Shown here: piece after piece, positions 54,446 through 63,927 of the stretch | Layout: each line of letters starts with the position of its first letter | How positions within the stretch are numbered: position 1 is the first letter of the stretch | NCBI GenBank assembly: GCA_025361145.1 | Contig: JANYAV010000004.1 | Location: forward strand, 1 to 64,000 | Source of the DNA: Dehalococcoidia bacterium | GTDB taxonomy: Bacteria; Chloroflexota; Dehalococcoidia; Dehalococcoidales; UBA3254 | Direction: 5' to 3' | DNA length: 64,000 bases | The notes under the pieces: model-generated | What the model saw: only the letters and a program-made list of their open reading frames with translations | Told to the model about the DNA's origin: nothing | Database searches by the model: none | Program-made: the position numbers and the translations under genes

Positions 54446-56401
54446 ATGAAGTTTCCTAAATTATTTAGTCCCATCAAAATCAGTACCTTAGAATTGTCTA
54501 ATCGAATCGTCTTTTCGCCGTTTGGCAGTGGTACGGCGTCAGATGAGGGCTACGTTACTGACAAGATGGTGGATCTGTATGACGAGCTTGCTAGCGGCGG
54601 CGCCGGCATGATCTGCGTGGAAGATTCTCATGTAAACTTGATAGGAAGTCGTCCCCCGGCTAATCCTCGCTTCTGTGACGACAGCTATATGCCCGGCTTT
54701 GCCCGGCTTGTTGAAACTATACACAAACATGGAGCTAAGGCGGCTATTCACCTGGGCCATGTGGGCCGTTCACGGGGTATGGTTGAACCTAAGGGAGGCA
54801 GGGTTGCTCCTTCAGCTATTGCCTACCCTAATCCTGGATGGATAATTCCGCGTGCTATGACTATTCAGGAGATTCGGGCCACCGAAGACGACTTTGCGGA
54901 GGCAGCCTTAAGGGCCAAGAAAGTCGGTTTCGACGTAGTCTGGCTGCATGCCTGTCATTTATATCTTATTAGCAGTTTCTTGTCCCCGCTTTCGAATAAG
55001 CGTCAGGATGAATATGGCGGAAGTTTCAATAATCGGCTCCGCTTCCTGTTAGAGATAATTCGAAAGATCAAGCAAAAGATAGGTGATGATTTTCCACTGA
55101 TGGTCAGCCTGAACGCTGTTGAGGCAGCCGAGGGCGGTTTGACGCTTGAACATACCCGCCAGATTGCGAAAAGATTGGAAGTCGCGGGTGTCCACGCCAT
55201 TAGAATTTCTCATGGCAATCTGCCACCTTCTGAAACGGAGGCTATGGATTATTTTGCGATGAACTCGGCCTCAACCGCGAGATTCAATCAAGGTTATCTA
55301 GTCCACCTGGCATCTGCAGTGAAAGATGCGGTTTCCATACCGGTCATGGTTGCTGGTCGTATTCTCTCTCCTGGTTTGGCAGAAAAATTCCTGGAACAGG
55401 AGAAGGTAGATCTTATCGGCATGGGCAGGGGTATCATCGCTGATCCTGAATGGCCGAATAAAGCCAAAGAAGGCAGAGAAAGAGAGATCAGGAACTGTAT
55501 CGGCTGCGGTTGGTGCTCTCCAGGTCCTAAGGTAAGACACTGTTCAGTTAATCTGCGTTGGTGCCATGAGGCTGAAAACAAGATAACCCCGGCCACGCAA
55601 ATCAAGAACGTTTTCATTGCGGGTGGTGGGCCTGCGGGTCTTGAGGCAGCGCGGGTGGCTACTTTGAGAGGGCATAAGGTTACCCTCTACGAGAAAGACA
55701 AATTGGGCGGCCAAATCAATATAGCTTGTCTGCCTCCGGCTAAAGAGGATCTTAAACTATTCATCGACTATGAAAAAGTGCAGATGGAGATATTAAAGGT
55801 CAAAATATTAAATGAGGAACTTACCGCTGACAAGGTTAAGGCAGGCAAGCCGGATGCGGTGATAGTGGCTACTGGCGCTCATCCGTCGTGGCCGGACTTC
55901 CCTGGCAGCCATAATAAAAATGTGGTTACCGCCTGGCAGGTCCTTGACGGCTCAATTGTTCCCCAGGGCAAGGTAGTTGTTCTGGGCGGGAAGCAATATG
56001 GCGCTGAGACAGCCGAATACCTAGCCAGCAAAGGTTGCCAGGTAACCCTCGTAGAGGAGTCTGCTGAGATAGCCTCTCAGTCTTCTGGCGGGGCTGATTA
56101 CAAGCTGGTTGTTGATGCAATATACCTGCGGCAAAGCCTGAGGTTCTTGGGTGTCAATATAATGACTAGTACCGTCTTTGAAGAGATAAACAAGAGCGGC
56201 GTAACGGTTAACCGTCAGGGTGAACTCTCTACTCTCGCGGCGGATACAGTAGTACTGGCACTCGGCCACGAAGGCAACAAGGAACTGGCCGAACAATTGA
56301 AAGACCTGGGCATTGAACTTTACATCGTAGGGGATTGCAGCGGCGTTGGCAAACTGCAAAAGGCCATCAAGGAAGGCTTTAAGGCAGGGCTAGCGCTTTA
56401 A
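54446..56401 (+). CDS. OYE/2,4-dienoyl-CoA-reductase-like Fe-S flavoprotein, copy 2
   Basis: 651 residues, a tandem duplicate of the preceding gene, with nearly identical C-terminal halves. Same FMN barrel, four-Cys cluster motif (CIGCGWCSPGPKVRHC) and FAD/NAD(P)H module. The catalytic-type Tyr173 (HLYLISSF) is present. Starts 54 bases after copy 1 with a GAAGGAG site. Divergence is concentrated around the active-site loops, which suggests different substrates or a heteromer. Confidence 0.88.
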   Translation: MKFPKLFSPIKISTLELSNRIVFSPFGSGTASDEGYVTDKMVDLYDELASGGAGMICVEDSHVNLIGSRPPANPRFCDDSYMPGFARLVETIHKHGAKAAIHLGHVGRSRGMVEPKGGRVAPSAIAYPNPGWIIPRAMTIQEIRATEDDFAEAALRAKKVGFDVVWLHACHLYLISSFLSPLSNKRQDEYGGSFNNRLRFLLEIIRKIKQKIGDDFPLMVSLNAVEAAEGGLTLEHTRQIAKRLEVAGVHAIRISHGNLPPSETEAMDYFAMNSASTARFNQGYLVHLASAVKDAVSIPVMVAGRILSPGLAEKFLEQEKVDLIGMGRGIIADPEWPNKAKEGREREIRNCIGCGWCSPGPKVRHCSVNLRWCHEAENKITPATQIKNVFIAGGGPAGLEAARVATLRGHKVTLYEKDKLGGQINIACLPPAKEDLKLFIDYEKVQMEILKVKILNEELTADKVKAGKPDAVIVATGAHPSWPDFPGSHNKNVVTAWQVLDGSIVPQGKVVVLGGKQYGAETAEYLASKGCQVTLVEESAEIASQSSGGADYKLVVDAIYLRQSLRFLGVNIMTSTVFEEINKSGVTVNRQGELSTLAADTVVLALGHEGNKELAEQLKDLGIELYIVGDCSGVGKLQKAIKEGFKAGLAL

Positions 56402-56510
56402 CTATATATCAGATACAATGTATAAAATAATTAATCATTAGACGTCAACAGTTTGGAATTACTATTAACCTCACCATTGGTTAGATTAGAGTTAAGGAGA
56501 TGAAGGAAAA

Positions 56511-58193
56511 ATGTCTAGAATCAAAAGCCTGCTTTTCGCCCTGGTACTCGCATTAGTTCTAATTTCTCTTCTCGCTGGCTGTGCACCGGCCAACACTTCT
56601 CAGACACCCACCTCAACCGCGACAGCGACAGCGACAACAACGGGACCGGCCAAGCCGCAGGGAGAGCTGGTGGCAGCTCTCAGCAACATCGGCAATGAAT
56701 CCTGGCTGCCCTGGACCGATGCCATGGCCGCGAATCTGCATGATCTGGTTTATGATATGTTAATCTATTGGGACGAGGTTAACATGAAGTTTGAACCCGG
56801 CCTTGCTGAAAGCTGGGATGTTTCTCCTGATGGTCTTACCACCACCTTCCATTTGCGCAAAGGCGTCCAGTTTTCAGATGGATACGGAGAACTAACTTCG
56901 GCCGACGTAAAGTTTAATTTTGAAAAGCAAGCCTCCCCTGAATCCACAGGCAAGACAGCACAAACCCGACGTATTGCAAGTATGGATACACCAGACGATT
57001 ATACGCTGGTTGTGCATATGAAAAATCCGTATCCTACTTTTTTCGTTGATATGTCCATGGGGAACTCTGGCGTCGCTCAAGGCATCGTTTGTAAAAAATA
57101 CGTAGAGAAAGTTGGGGACGAAGCAGCCTCACAGAAGCCTGTAGGCTCGGGTCCCTATACTTTGAAAGACTTCCAGTTAGGATCTTACTACACTTTTGAG
57201 GCTCAGGATACTCATTGGAGAGTGGTTCCTGAATTCAAGACTCTCACCATCCGTTTGATCACCGAGGTCAGCACTCAGATCGCTGCCCTTAAGAATCATG
57301 AGATAGATGTTGCGATCAATCTTCCCGCCGAGCAATTGCCCGGTATGAAGGAAGCCGGACTGGGAGTGGAATCATCTAAAACTGGCGGTTATATTCTGAC
57401 CGTCTCCCTGGGCGGCATGATCATCCCTGAGGATAAACAGTATAACGCTGCCTATCATCAAAAGGACCCGTGGACAGACACCCGGGTACGCAAAGCCATG
57501 GCTATTTCCATCGATCGCGCGGGCATCAGCAAAGCGCTTTATGCCGGTTATGCCCAACCTATAGGCATCCCTTTGCTCACCGCCGGTGCTGAGAAATACC
57601 AATATCCTTATGACCCCGCTGCCGCCAAACAGCTGCTTAAAGATGCTGAGTACCCCAATGGTTTTAGTTTCAATTTTTACTCTTATGCAACACCGGGGTC
57701 ACCGGAAATACCGCGTGTTGTGGAGGCGGTGGCCGCTTACTGGAAGGCGATCGGGCTTGATCCGAAGATTAATTCTATCGACCAGCCCTCTTATAATAGT
57801 AAATATATCTACACGCGCAAAACAGCCGGGAATGTCTCAATGGCTGTAATTTCGATCGTCGCCGATGAGATGGCTAAAGCCGAGTTGTATCTTATGCCCA
57901 ATGTTGTCTCGCCCTTCTATGAGGATGCAGGCTCTTATGCCATCTATAAAGCCATGTCACCCAATGCGACTATTGCAGAACGCAAAGCGGTGGTGGATCA
58001 ATTGAATCAGTATTACTATGATAATGTCGGCCCCATACCCGTGGTTTTGTCTGGTTATTGCTACGCCTGGAACCCGGACAAAGTAGCTCCGTGGCCTCAT
58101 CCAGTGTCATCTCATCCATCTTACTTTGAGTATATCCGTCATGCTAAGTGGCTTAACACTTACCGGTTGTTTAGCCCATATCCCGATAGATAA
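56511..58193 (+). CDS. Family 5 solute-binding lipoprotein, copy 2
   Basis: 560 residues. Lipobox LAGC (Cys24), Thr/Ala linker and SBP_bac_5 fold as in the copy at 48237; the two are paralogues along their whole length. The ligand pocket has drifted (for example the late YIYTRKTAGNVS versus YVVPCKTAGDVT), so the ligands may differ. No transporter partner in the window. Last gene of the UGSC module. Confidence 0.9.
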   Translation: MSRIKSLLFALVLALVLISLLAGCAPANTSQTPTSTATATATTTGPAKPQGELVAALSNIGNESWLPWTDAMAANLHDLVYDMLIYWDEVNMKFEPGLAESWDVSPDGLTTTFHLRKGVQFSDGYGELTSADVKFNFEKQASPESTGKTAQTRRIASMDTPDDYTLVVHMKNPYPTFFVDMSMGNSGVAQGIVCKKYVEKVGDEAASQKPVGSGPYTLKDFQLGSYYTFEAQDTHWRVVPEFKTLTIRLITEVSTQIAALKNHEIDVAINLPAEQLPGMKEAGLGVESSKTGGYILTVSLGGMIIPEDKQYNAAYHQKDPWTDTRVRKAMAISIDRAGISKALYAGYAQPIGIPLLTAGAEKYQYPYDPAAAKQLLKDAEYPNGFSFNFYSYATPGSPEIPRVVEAVAAYWKAIGLDPKINSIDQPSYNSKYIYTRKTAGNVSMAVISIVADEMAKAELYLMPNVVSPFYEDAGSYAIYKAMSPNATIAERKAVVDQLNQYYYDNVGPIPVVLSGYCYAWNPDKVAPWPHPVSSHPSYFEYIRHAKWLNTYRLFSPYPDR

Positions 58194-58238
58194 GGATTAA
58201 GTGACCCCTTTCCGGCGGGATAGCTGCGAATAAATTAA

Positions 58239-58276
58239 AAAATAGGGCGTCTGGTGAAAACTGGACGCCCTATTTT
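58239..58276 (+). terminator. Terminator after the second binding-protein gene
   Basis: 13-bp perfect stem (58239-58251 with 58264-58276) followed by ATTTTT. Stem sequence shared with the terminator at 49944-49979. Confidence 0.85.
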
Positions 58277-58306
58277 ATTTTTCTTGCAAATTGCCAATTC
58301 AATCTT

Positions 58307-58335
58307 TTGACTGGCCATAAAAATTTGGATATACT
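58307..58335 (+). promoter_or_regulatory. Strong promoter giving a leaderless MarR message
   Basis: TTGACT at 58307-58312, exact 17-base spacer, TATACT at 58330-58335. The ATG is at 58342, six bases after the -10, so transcription should start at or within a base or two of the start codon. No ribosome site exists. The MarR protein itself may bind here. Confidence 0.75.
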
Positions 58336-58341
58336 ATCGTT

Positions 58342-58824
58342 ATGAAATCATTAGATAAGGAAACTAATTCGTATCCTACCCCGTTGGAATGTTCTGCCCA
58401 GTTAGTTGAACTGACTCCGGCCATCATGATCCGTATCCGGGGTGAGATGCGTCGTCGGACTCTGCCCGGACTATCGATTCAACAATTCCGGGCCCTCAAC
58501 TATTTACGCAGACATCCGCAGTCGTCTTTATCCAGGCTTTCAGCCCATCTTGGATTGACTCCGCCTTCCACCTCAAAACTGGTACAGCAACTGGTGGCTA
58601 AGCAAGTGATTAGCCGACGCAGCGCCGCAGACCGGCGTCGAATCTCGTTGTCACTTACACAGCTAGGTATTTCAGCATTTACCACCGCTCGCCTCGAAAC
58701 ACAGCAGCAACTGGCTGTGGACCTCACTTGCTTGACCCAAGATGAGTTATCCACACTATCAAAAGGCTTGCTGGTTCTGAGCAAGGCATTTATGGGAGGA
58801 GCAGCAGGTGTCAATCTACCTTAG
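58342..58824 (+). CDS. MarR family transcriptional regulator of the ABC exporter
   Basis: 160 residues. Winged helix (about 45-105: SIQQFRALNYLRRH, LSAHLGLTPPSTSKLVQQL, and the wing RRSAADRRRISLSLT). It overlaps the first exporter gene (GTG 58808), so the three genes form one operon. Most likely a repressor released by an exported drug or metabolite. Probably translated without a leader. Confidence 0.87.
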   Translation: MKSLDKETNSYPTPLECSAQLVELTPAIMIRIRGEMRRRTLPGLSIQQFRALNYLRRHPQSSLSRLSAHLGLTPPSTSKLVQQLVAKQVISRRSAADRRRISLSLTQLGISAFTTARLETQQQLAVDLTCLTQDELSTLSKGLLVLSKAFMGGAAGVNLP

Positions 58825-60607
58825 ACTATACAGGATTGTGCTTAAATATGGCCGACGCGTCGCGCTGGCCTGGTTGTGCGTCTTTGGTGCAGCCGGGTTT
58901 CAGTTGGTCAGTCCACAATTGGTGTCCTGGGCGATCGACCAGGGCATCACCCAGGCGCAGGCACAGCATTATCTTTTGATAGTGGCTGCTGCGGCTATAT
59001 TTGGGGCAGCGGCATTTCGTTCGATTTTTCAATATGGCAGACAATATTTGGGGCAGGTTCTGGGACAGAATGTGGCTTATGATTTACGTAATGCCATTTA
59101 TAACCGTCTGCAGCATTTGTCTTTCGCCTACCATGATCAACATCAAACGGGACAATTGATGTCTCGGGCGACGCAGGATGTTGAGGCCGTGCAGCAATTT
59201 GTCCAGATGGGTGTCTTGCAGGCGGTCTATTTCGTGGTTTTTATCGGGGGAGCGCTCATTTTAATGTTTATTAGCAATTGGCGGCTCGCCCTGATAACAG
59301 TGCCATTTTTATTGTTCATTGCTTTAAGTTCATGGCTCTTTAGTGGAAAACTGCGGGCGGTCTGGTATCGTGTTCAGAATGGTCTGGCGCGGCTTACTTC
59401 TGTTCTGCAAGAGAACCTATCCGGCGTCCGGGTAGTCAAGTCCTTTGGCAGGGAAGAACTGGAAATCCAGAAGTTTAATCAGGAAGCCGAGGAACTTTTC
59501 AAAGATTCATATGAATCTACCCGTCTCCAGTCTTTATCTATACCTACCATGACCGGTATTTGGATGCTGGGGCTGGCCGTCACCATCTGGTATGGCGGCA
59601 GAGAAATTGTCGCTGCTAGGCTGACTGCGGGTGAATTGGCCAGTTTCGCGTTGTATTTAACCTTGCTGCAGCAGCCGCTGCGTATGCTGGGCAACGTTAT
59701 TAACGTGACGGCTAGAGCCTATTCCGCCGGCCAGCGCATTTTTGAGGTTCTGGATGCCGAGTCTGCCGTAAAAGAAATAAAGAATGCCCCAGAATTACGG
59801 GATGTCGAGGGTCACGTCAGTTTTGAAAATGTTTCCTTCGGCTATAATAGGCTTAGCCCTGTTCTTGGCGGTGTTAATATCGATGCCAAACCAGGCCAGG
59901 TGGTGGCTTTGTTGGGGCCGACTGGCAGCGGCAAGACTACCATAGTCAATTTATTGCCTCGCTTCTATGATGTCACACAAGGCCGCATTACCATAGACGG
60001 AAAAGATATCCGTGAAGTAACTATTGCTTCATTGAGACGCTGTATGACTATCGTACAGCAGGAGGTATTTCTTTTTACAGGTACTATCCGTGACAATATC
60101 TGTTATGGCATTCCTGATGCGACTCAGGAGCAAATCGAACGCGCAGCTAAGACTGCCCATATTCACGATTTCATTATTAATAACATGGATCAGGGTTATG
60201 ATACCTGGGTCGGTGAGCGCGGATCGACTCTCTCAGGGGGACAAAAACAACGGGTAGCAATGGCCCGCACCCTGTTGCTCAACCCTCCTATTTTGATTCT
60301 TGATGATTCCACTTCGGCGGTAGATACTGAGACAGAATATCTCATTCAGCAAGCGCTGCAGGAAGTGATGAAAGGACGCACTACTTTCGTAATTGCCCAG
60401 CGTCTGCGTACCATTAAAAAAGCTGACCAAATCCTGGTACTGGATAGAGGCAAGATAGTTGAGCACGGCTGTCACGAGGAATTGCTTAAAACAGACGGAT
60501 TCTATCGTCGTATCTATGACCTGGAGTTACGCGACCAGGAAGAAGCGTTAAACCAATCAATATCCGGTACGGTTTATGGTCAACAAATTACCGAGAAGGG
60601 AGTTTAA
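58808..60607 (+). CDS. Heterodimeric ABC exporter subunit with degenerate ATPase site
   Basis: 599 residues: six membrane segments (about 1-310) and an ATPase domain. Walker A GPTGSGKT (370-377) and signature LSGGQ (475-479) are normal, but the catalytic Glu after Walker B is Asp (ILILDD, D500) and the switch His is Gln (Q531, VIAQRL). This is the non-catalytic half of heterodimeric exporters such as TM287/288 or BmrCD. GTG start with GGAGGAG upstream. Confidence 0.92.
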   Translation: MSIYLRLYRIVLKYGRRVALAWLCVFGAAGFQLVSPQLVSWAIDQGITQAQAQHYLLIVAAAAIFGAAAFRSIFQYGRQYLGQVLGQNVAYDLRNAIYNRLQHLSFAYHDQHQTGQLMSRATQDVEAVQQFVQMGVLQAVYFVVFIGGALILMFISNWRLALITVPFLLFIALSSWLFSGKLRAVWYRVQNGLARLTSVLQENLSGVRVVKSFGREELEIQKFNQEAEELFKDSYESTRLQSLSIPTMTGIWMLGLAVTIWYGGREIVAARLTAGELASFALYLTLLQQPLRMLGNVINVTARAYSAGQRIFEVLDAESAVKEIKNAPELRDVEGHVSFENVSFGYNRLSPVLGGVNIDAKPGQVVALLGPTGSGKTTIVNLLPRFYDVTQGRITIDGKDIREVTIASLRRCMTIVQQEVFLFTGTIRDNICYGIPDATQEQIERAAKTAHIHDFIINNMDQGYDTWVGERGSTLSGGQKQRVAMARTLLLNPPILILDDSTSAVDTETEYLIQQALQEVMKGRTTFVIAQRLRTIKKADQILVLDRGKIVEHGCHEELLKTDGFYRRIYDLELRDQEEALNQSISGTVYGQQITEKGV

Positions 60608-60609
60608 TT

Positions 60610-62490
60610 ATGGCTTTTGGAGGATGGGGCGCGGGTGGTCGTGATGTAATGAGTGGCAGGGGAGGAGGAGGAGGGGTTAATAGACTTCGTAGGGCAGTAG
60701 ATGGTTGGTCCGATGATGCTCTGGGAAAAGCCTATGATAATAAAGTCGTGATGCGCCTGGCTAAATATGCTGTTCCCTTTAAAATCAGGCTTATCATAGG
60801 CATTTTGGGAACTATCATATTTTCAGCGGCTTCATTCAGCCAGCCTTTTATGATAGGGAATGCCATTAATGCCGCTATATCAGGTAATACCCATGATCTA
60901 ATTATGTACAGTCTGATCATGGTAGGTCTGGCGATAATCGGCTGGGGATCATATTTTGGTTATATGACCAGCACTTCGTGGATGGGACACCGTGTTTTGC
61001 TGACCCTGCGTAAAGAGATGTTTAGCCATCTTCAGAAGCTTTCTATGAGTTTTTATGATCGCAATGAAGTAGGCCGGGTGATGTCACGCGTTCAGAATGA
61101 TGTTACTGCTCTGCAAGACCTCTTGACTCAGGGTTTCTTTACTGTTTTGGCGGACATCTTCGGTTTAGCCATAGTGTTATTCTGGATGTTTAAAATGGAT
61201 TGGGTCCTGGCTTTGGCTACTATGGGGTTATTGCCCTTCCTGGTGTTGGCGCTTTGGATATGGCAGGAACGCGCCAAGAGAGCTTTCATTAAAGTACGCA
61301 TGGCAATATCTATAGTCAATTCCAACCTCCAGGAAAATATCTCCGGTGTCCGTGTCATTCAAAGTCTCAACCGTGAAGACGAAAACTTGCGGCGTTTTGA
61401 TAAAGTCAATAACGATAATTTTAGCGCTAACGTTTCGGCGGCGAAGCTCACCGCTATCATCAACCCTGCATTAGAAATTTCGGTGGCGATAGCGACCGCT
61501 GTGGTTATTGGATTGGGAGGCTATCGGGTTATGAACAACTTGACCACCATTGGTGTGATTGTGGCCTTTGCCCTCTACGTCCAACGTTTTTTTGACCCGG
61601 TGCGGGAGATGGTAATGCAATATGCGACGCTGCAACGGTCTATGGCCGGTGGACAACGTGCTTTTGAGGTATTGGATACCAAGCCTGAGATTGTGGATAA
61701 GCCCAATGCCATTGTGCTTTCAGCTATCGAGGGGAAAGTTGAGTTTGAACATGTCGGCTTGAGTTATATTGAAGGTGTCCCCGTTCTAAATGATATAAAT
61801 CTAAAAGTAGCTCCCGGTGAGACTATCGCTCTGGTCGGCCAGACTGGCAGCGGGAAAACCAGCATCACCGCGCTTATCTCACGCCTTTATGACGTTACTG
61901 CCGGGAGCGTAAAGATTGACGGTTATGATGTACGTGACGTACAACGTGCCTCTCTGGTACGGCAAATGGGGGTTGTCCTGCAGGACCCCTTCATCTTTTC
62001 TGGTACTGTTGCTGATAACATCCGGTATGGACGTCCCGAGGCCACCGATGCTCAGGTTAGGCAGGCAGCGGAGGCAGTCGGTGCTGACGATTTTATCAAA
62101 CGGCTCGAGAAAGGTTATGATGCGGAACTGGTCGAACGTGGCCAAAATCTGTCACTCGGGCAACGTCAGCTCTTAAGTTTTGCAAGGGCGATTGTGGCTG
62201 AACCCAAAATACTGATATTGGATGAGGCTACTGCCAGAGTAGATAGCTCCACCGAAGCCGTGATTCAGCAGGCACTGAAAAGGTTGTTGAAAGGACGGAC
62301 ATCATTCGTTATTGCTCACCGCTTATCGACTATCCGCGGCGCAGACCGCATAGTGGCTCTGGATAAAGGTAGGATCATGGAAATCGGGACTCACAACGAG
62401 TTACTGGCGCGAGACGGTGTTTACAGTCGCCTTTATAAGATGACCTATGAATCTCAGGGCCGGCGCGAAAGTCCTCCTCCGACCAAATAA
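60610..62490 (+). CDS. Heterodimeric ABC exporter subunit with complete ATPase site
   Basis: 626 residues. A Gly-rich N-terminal tail (1-30) precedes six membrane segments (about 50-345) and an ATPase domain with Walker A GQTGSGKT (410-417), catalytic E539 (ILILDE) and H570 (VIAHRL). Its signature is LSLGQ (514-518) rather than LSGGQ, and in the dimer that loop faces the degenerate site of the partner. Two bases separate the genes. Exports drugs, lipids or peptides. Confidence 0.92.
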   Translation: MAFGGWGAGGRDVMSGRGGGGGVNRLRRAVDGWSDDALGKAYDNKVVMRLAKYAVPFKIRLIIGILGTIIFSAASFSQPFMIGNAINAAISGNTHDLIMYSLIMVGLAIIGWGSYFGYMTSTSWMGHRVLLTLRKEMFSHLQKLSMSFYDRNEVGRVMSRVQNDVTALQDLLTQGFFTVLADIFGLAIVLFWMFKMDWVLALATMGLLPFLVLALWIWQERAKRAFIKVRMAISIVNSNLQENISGVRVIQSLNREDENLRRFDKVNNDNFSANVSAAKLTAIINPALEISVAIATAVVIGLGGYRVMNNLTTIGVIVAFALYVQRFFDPVREMVMQYATLQRSMAGGQRAFEVLDTKPEIVDKPNAIVLSAIEGKVEFEHVGLSYIEGVPVLNDINLKVAPGETIALVGQTGSGKTSITALISRLYDVTAGSVKIDGYDVRDVQRASLVRQMGVVLQDPFIFSGTVADNIRYGRPEATDAQVRQAAEAVGADDFIKRLEKGYDAELVERGQNLSLGQRQLLSFARAIVAEPKILILDEATARVDSSTEAVIQQALKRLLKGRTSFVIAHRLSTIRGADRIVALDKGRIMEIGTHNELLARDGVYSRLYKMTYESQGRRESPPPTK

Positions 62491-62526
62491 CCAGGAATTT
62501 GGATACATAAAGAATGAACAGGTCTG

Positions 62527-63518
62527 GTGTATAACAATAAAATGTGCGAAGAATTACTACCTGGATTTTACAAAATCAATATTCCTTTGCCCAATAGCTC
62601 CCTGAAGTATCTCAATTCGTATATAGTTTTAGGATCTACCAGATTTTTAATTATAGATACAGGGCTTAACCGGCCCGAATGTCTGAATCAGTTTTTAAAA
62701 GCGCTAAATACATTGAACCTGGATTTGAACCAGGCTGATTTTTTTATAACTCATGCGCATTCCGACCACGATGGTCTTTTAGGCCATCTTGCTAAACCAA
62801 GCTCAAAAGTATATTTAAATGAAAAAGAAATACCCAGTTTTAACCCCGATGAGAAACAAAAAAGGCGAAAGATACGTCACGAATTTTATCTGTCTAATGG
62901 TTACCCCGAAGAAGAATACCAGTTAGCTATAAAAATAATATAGGTATACTCTATGGCTTGAAAAGCCATATTGATCTTACCCCTCTCAGGGAAGGCAATT
63001 GGTTAGGGGTTGGTGATTATCACTTTCAATGCATCGAGACGCCGGGACATTCCTCAGGGCATATGTGTCTTTATGAACCAGCCAGGAAGGTGCTTATTGC
63101 TGGAGATCATATCCTGAACGATATAACCCCCAATATCACCTGGGCGCCGGACTTCGAGAATCCTTTAGATCAATATTTTAAGAGTTTGAACAAAGTTGAT
63201 GCTCTTGACGTGAACCTGGTTTTGCCCGGGCACCGGACCATAAATAAGGATCACCATAATCGTATCAAAGAAATAAAGAAACATCATCAGCGCAGGCTGG
63301 ATGAAGTAATTCTGGCTTTAAAAGATGGGGAACAGACGGCTTTTCACATAGCCTCAAAATTAAGCTGGGACATCAAATATAGCAGCTGGGAGAGCTTTCC
63401 GCCAGGCGCAAAATCCTTTGCCGTTGGGGAAGCTCTGGCGCATATCAAATACCTGGAATGCGATGGCCGCATAGAATGCCTCACCAAAGACAATCAGTAC
63501 TTCTATGCTCTGATATAA
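62527..63518 (+). pseudogene. Frameshifted metallo-beta-lactamase-fold hydrolase
   Basis: The first frame (62527-62943, GTG start) carries the metal motif HAHSDHDG and stops at TAG 62941. The second frame (to 63518) continues with TPGHSSGH, AGDHIL and PGHR, the remaining metal ligands, in the -1 frame. One missing A in the A5 run at 62931-62935 would explain the break; restored, the protein is about 330 residues, with a C-terminal winged-helix-like tail as in many GloB/LACTB2-type enzymes. Either a true pseudogene, a sequencing slip, or rare frameshifting. Confidence 0.75.
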
Positions 63519-63641
63519 ATTGTTTATTTAGCGAGCAAAACTGACAACCGGAATTTTAAGGGTGCCAGGCATTTAACCCCACCTTGCAGAATAGGTAATT
63601 TCCGGCAACGAAAAGTAGCAAGTTCCAAATGAGCTGTGTGT

Positions 63642-63669
63642 TTGACATACTGTTTTTTATTATGATAAG
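63642..63669 (+). promoter_or_regulatory. Promoter of the second leader region
   Basis: TTGACA at 63642-63647, 16-base spacer, GATAAG at 63664-63669. Same hexamers, spacing and flanking bases (ATGATAAGCTA) as the aro-operon promoter at 13904. The 120 bases before it show nothing. Confidence 0.65.
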
Positions 63670-63707
63670 CTAGCTCAATAGTTATGATATTGGAGATAAG
63701 TTTGAGG

Positions 63708-63806
63708 ATGACTCTAACTTTGAATTTTGAGCAGATGGACTATATCTACGCCGTGCGCACAAGGTGCGCTGGGGGGCTAGGTATGGCAAATTTAAGATTA
63801 AATTAA
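63708..63806 (+). CDS. Candidate leader ORF of 32 codons
   Basis: ATG 63708 to TAA 63804-63806, between the promoter and the terminator at 63834. GGAG lies at 63692-63695. Contains Asp-Tyr-Ile-Tyr (codons 11-14), and its middle encodes a perfect GCGCAC-AAG-GTGCGC hairpin followed by a G6 run. The first 15 residues faintly recall the start of a LysR protein, so it may instead be a gene remnant. Confidence 0.4.
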   Translation: MTLTLNFEQMDYIYAVRTRCAGGLGMANLRLN

Positions 63807-63833
63807 ACTAATTGTGATTACAGAGATATTTTG

Positions 63834-63866
63834 AATACCTCCCCAAGGCGGGAGGTATTTTTTTGG
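63834..63866 (+). terminator. Leader terminator before the last gene
   Basis: AATACCTCCC (63834-63843) pairs with GGGAGGTATT (63850-63859), followed by T6. It stands upstream of, not after, a gene. The G6 run at 63771-63776 can pair with CTCCCC (63839-63844) as a rival structure. Confidence 0.75.
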
Positions 63867-63927
63867 AACAGAGCCATCCCGTACTATTTTGTTAAGTGCA
63901 TATTAAATATAGATTGGAGAGCACGCT

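Noticed and set aside
62926-62960. Programmed -1 frameshift in the metallo-beta-lactamase gene
   Set aside because: The A5 run allows slippage, but there is no full X-XXY-YYZ heptamer and no clear downstream stimulatory stem; a simple deletion is more likely.
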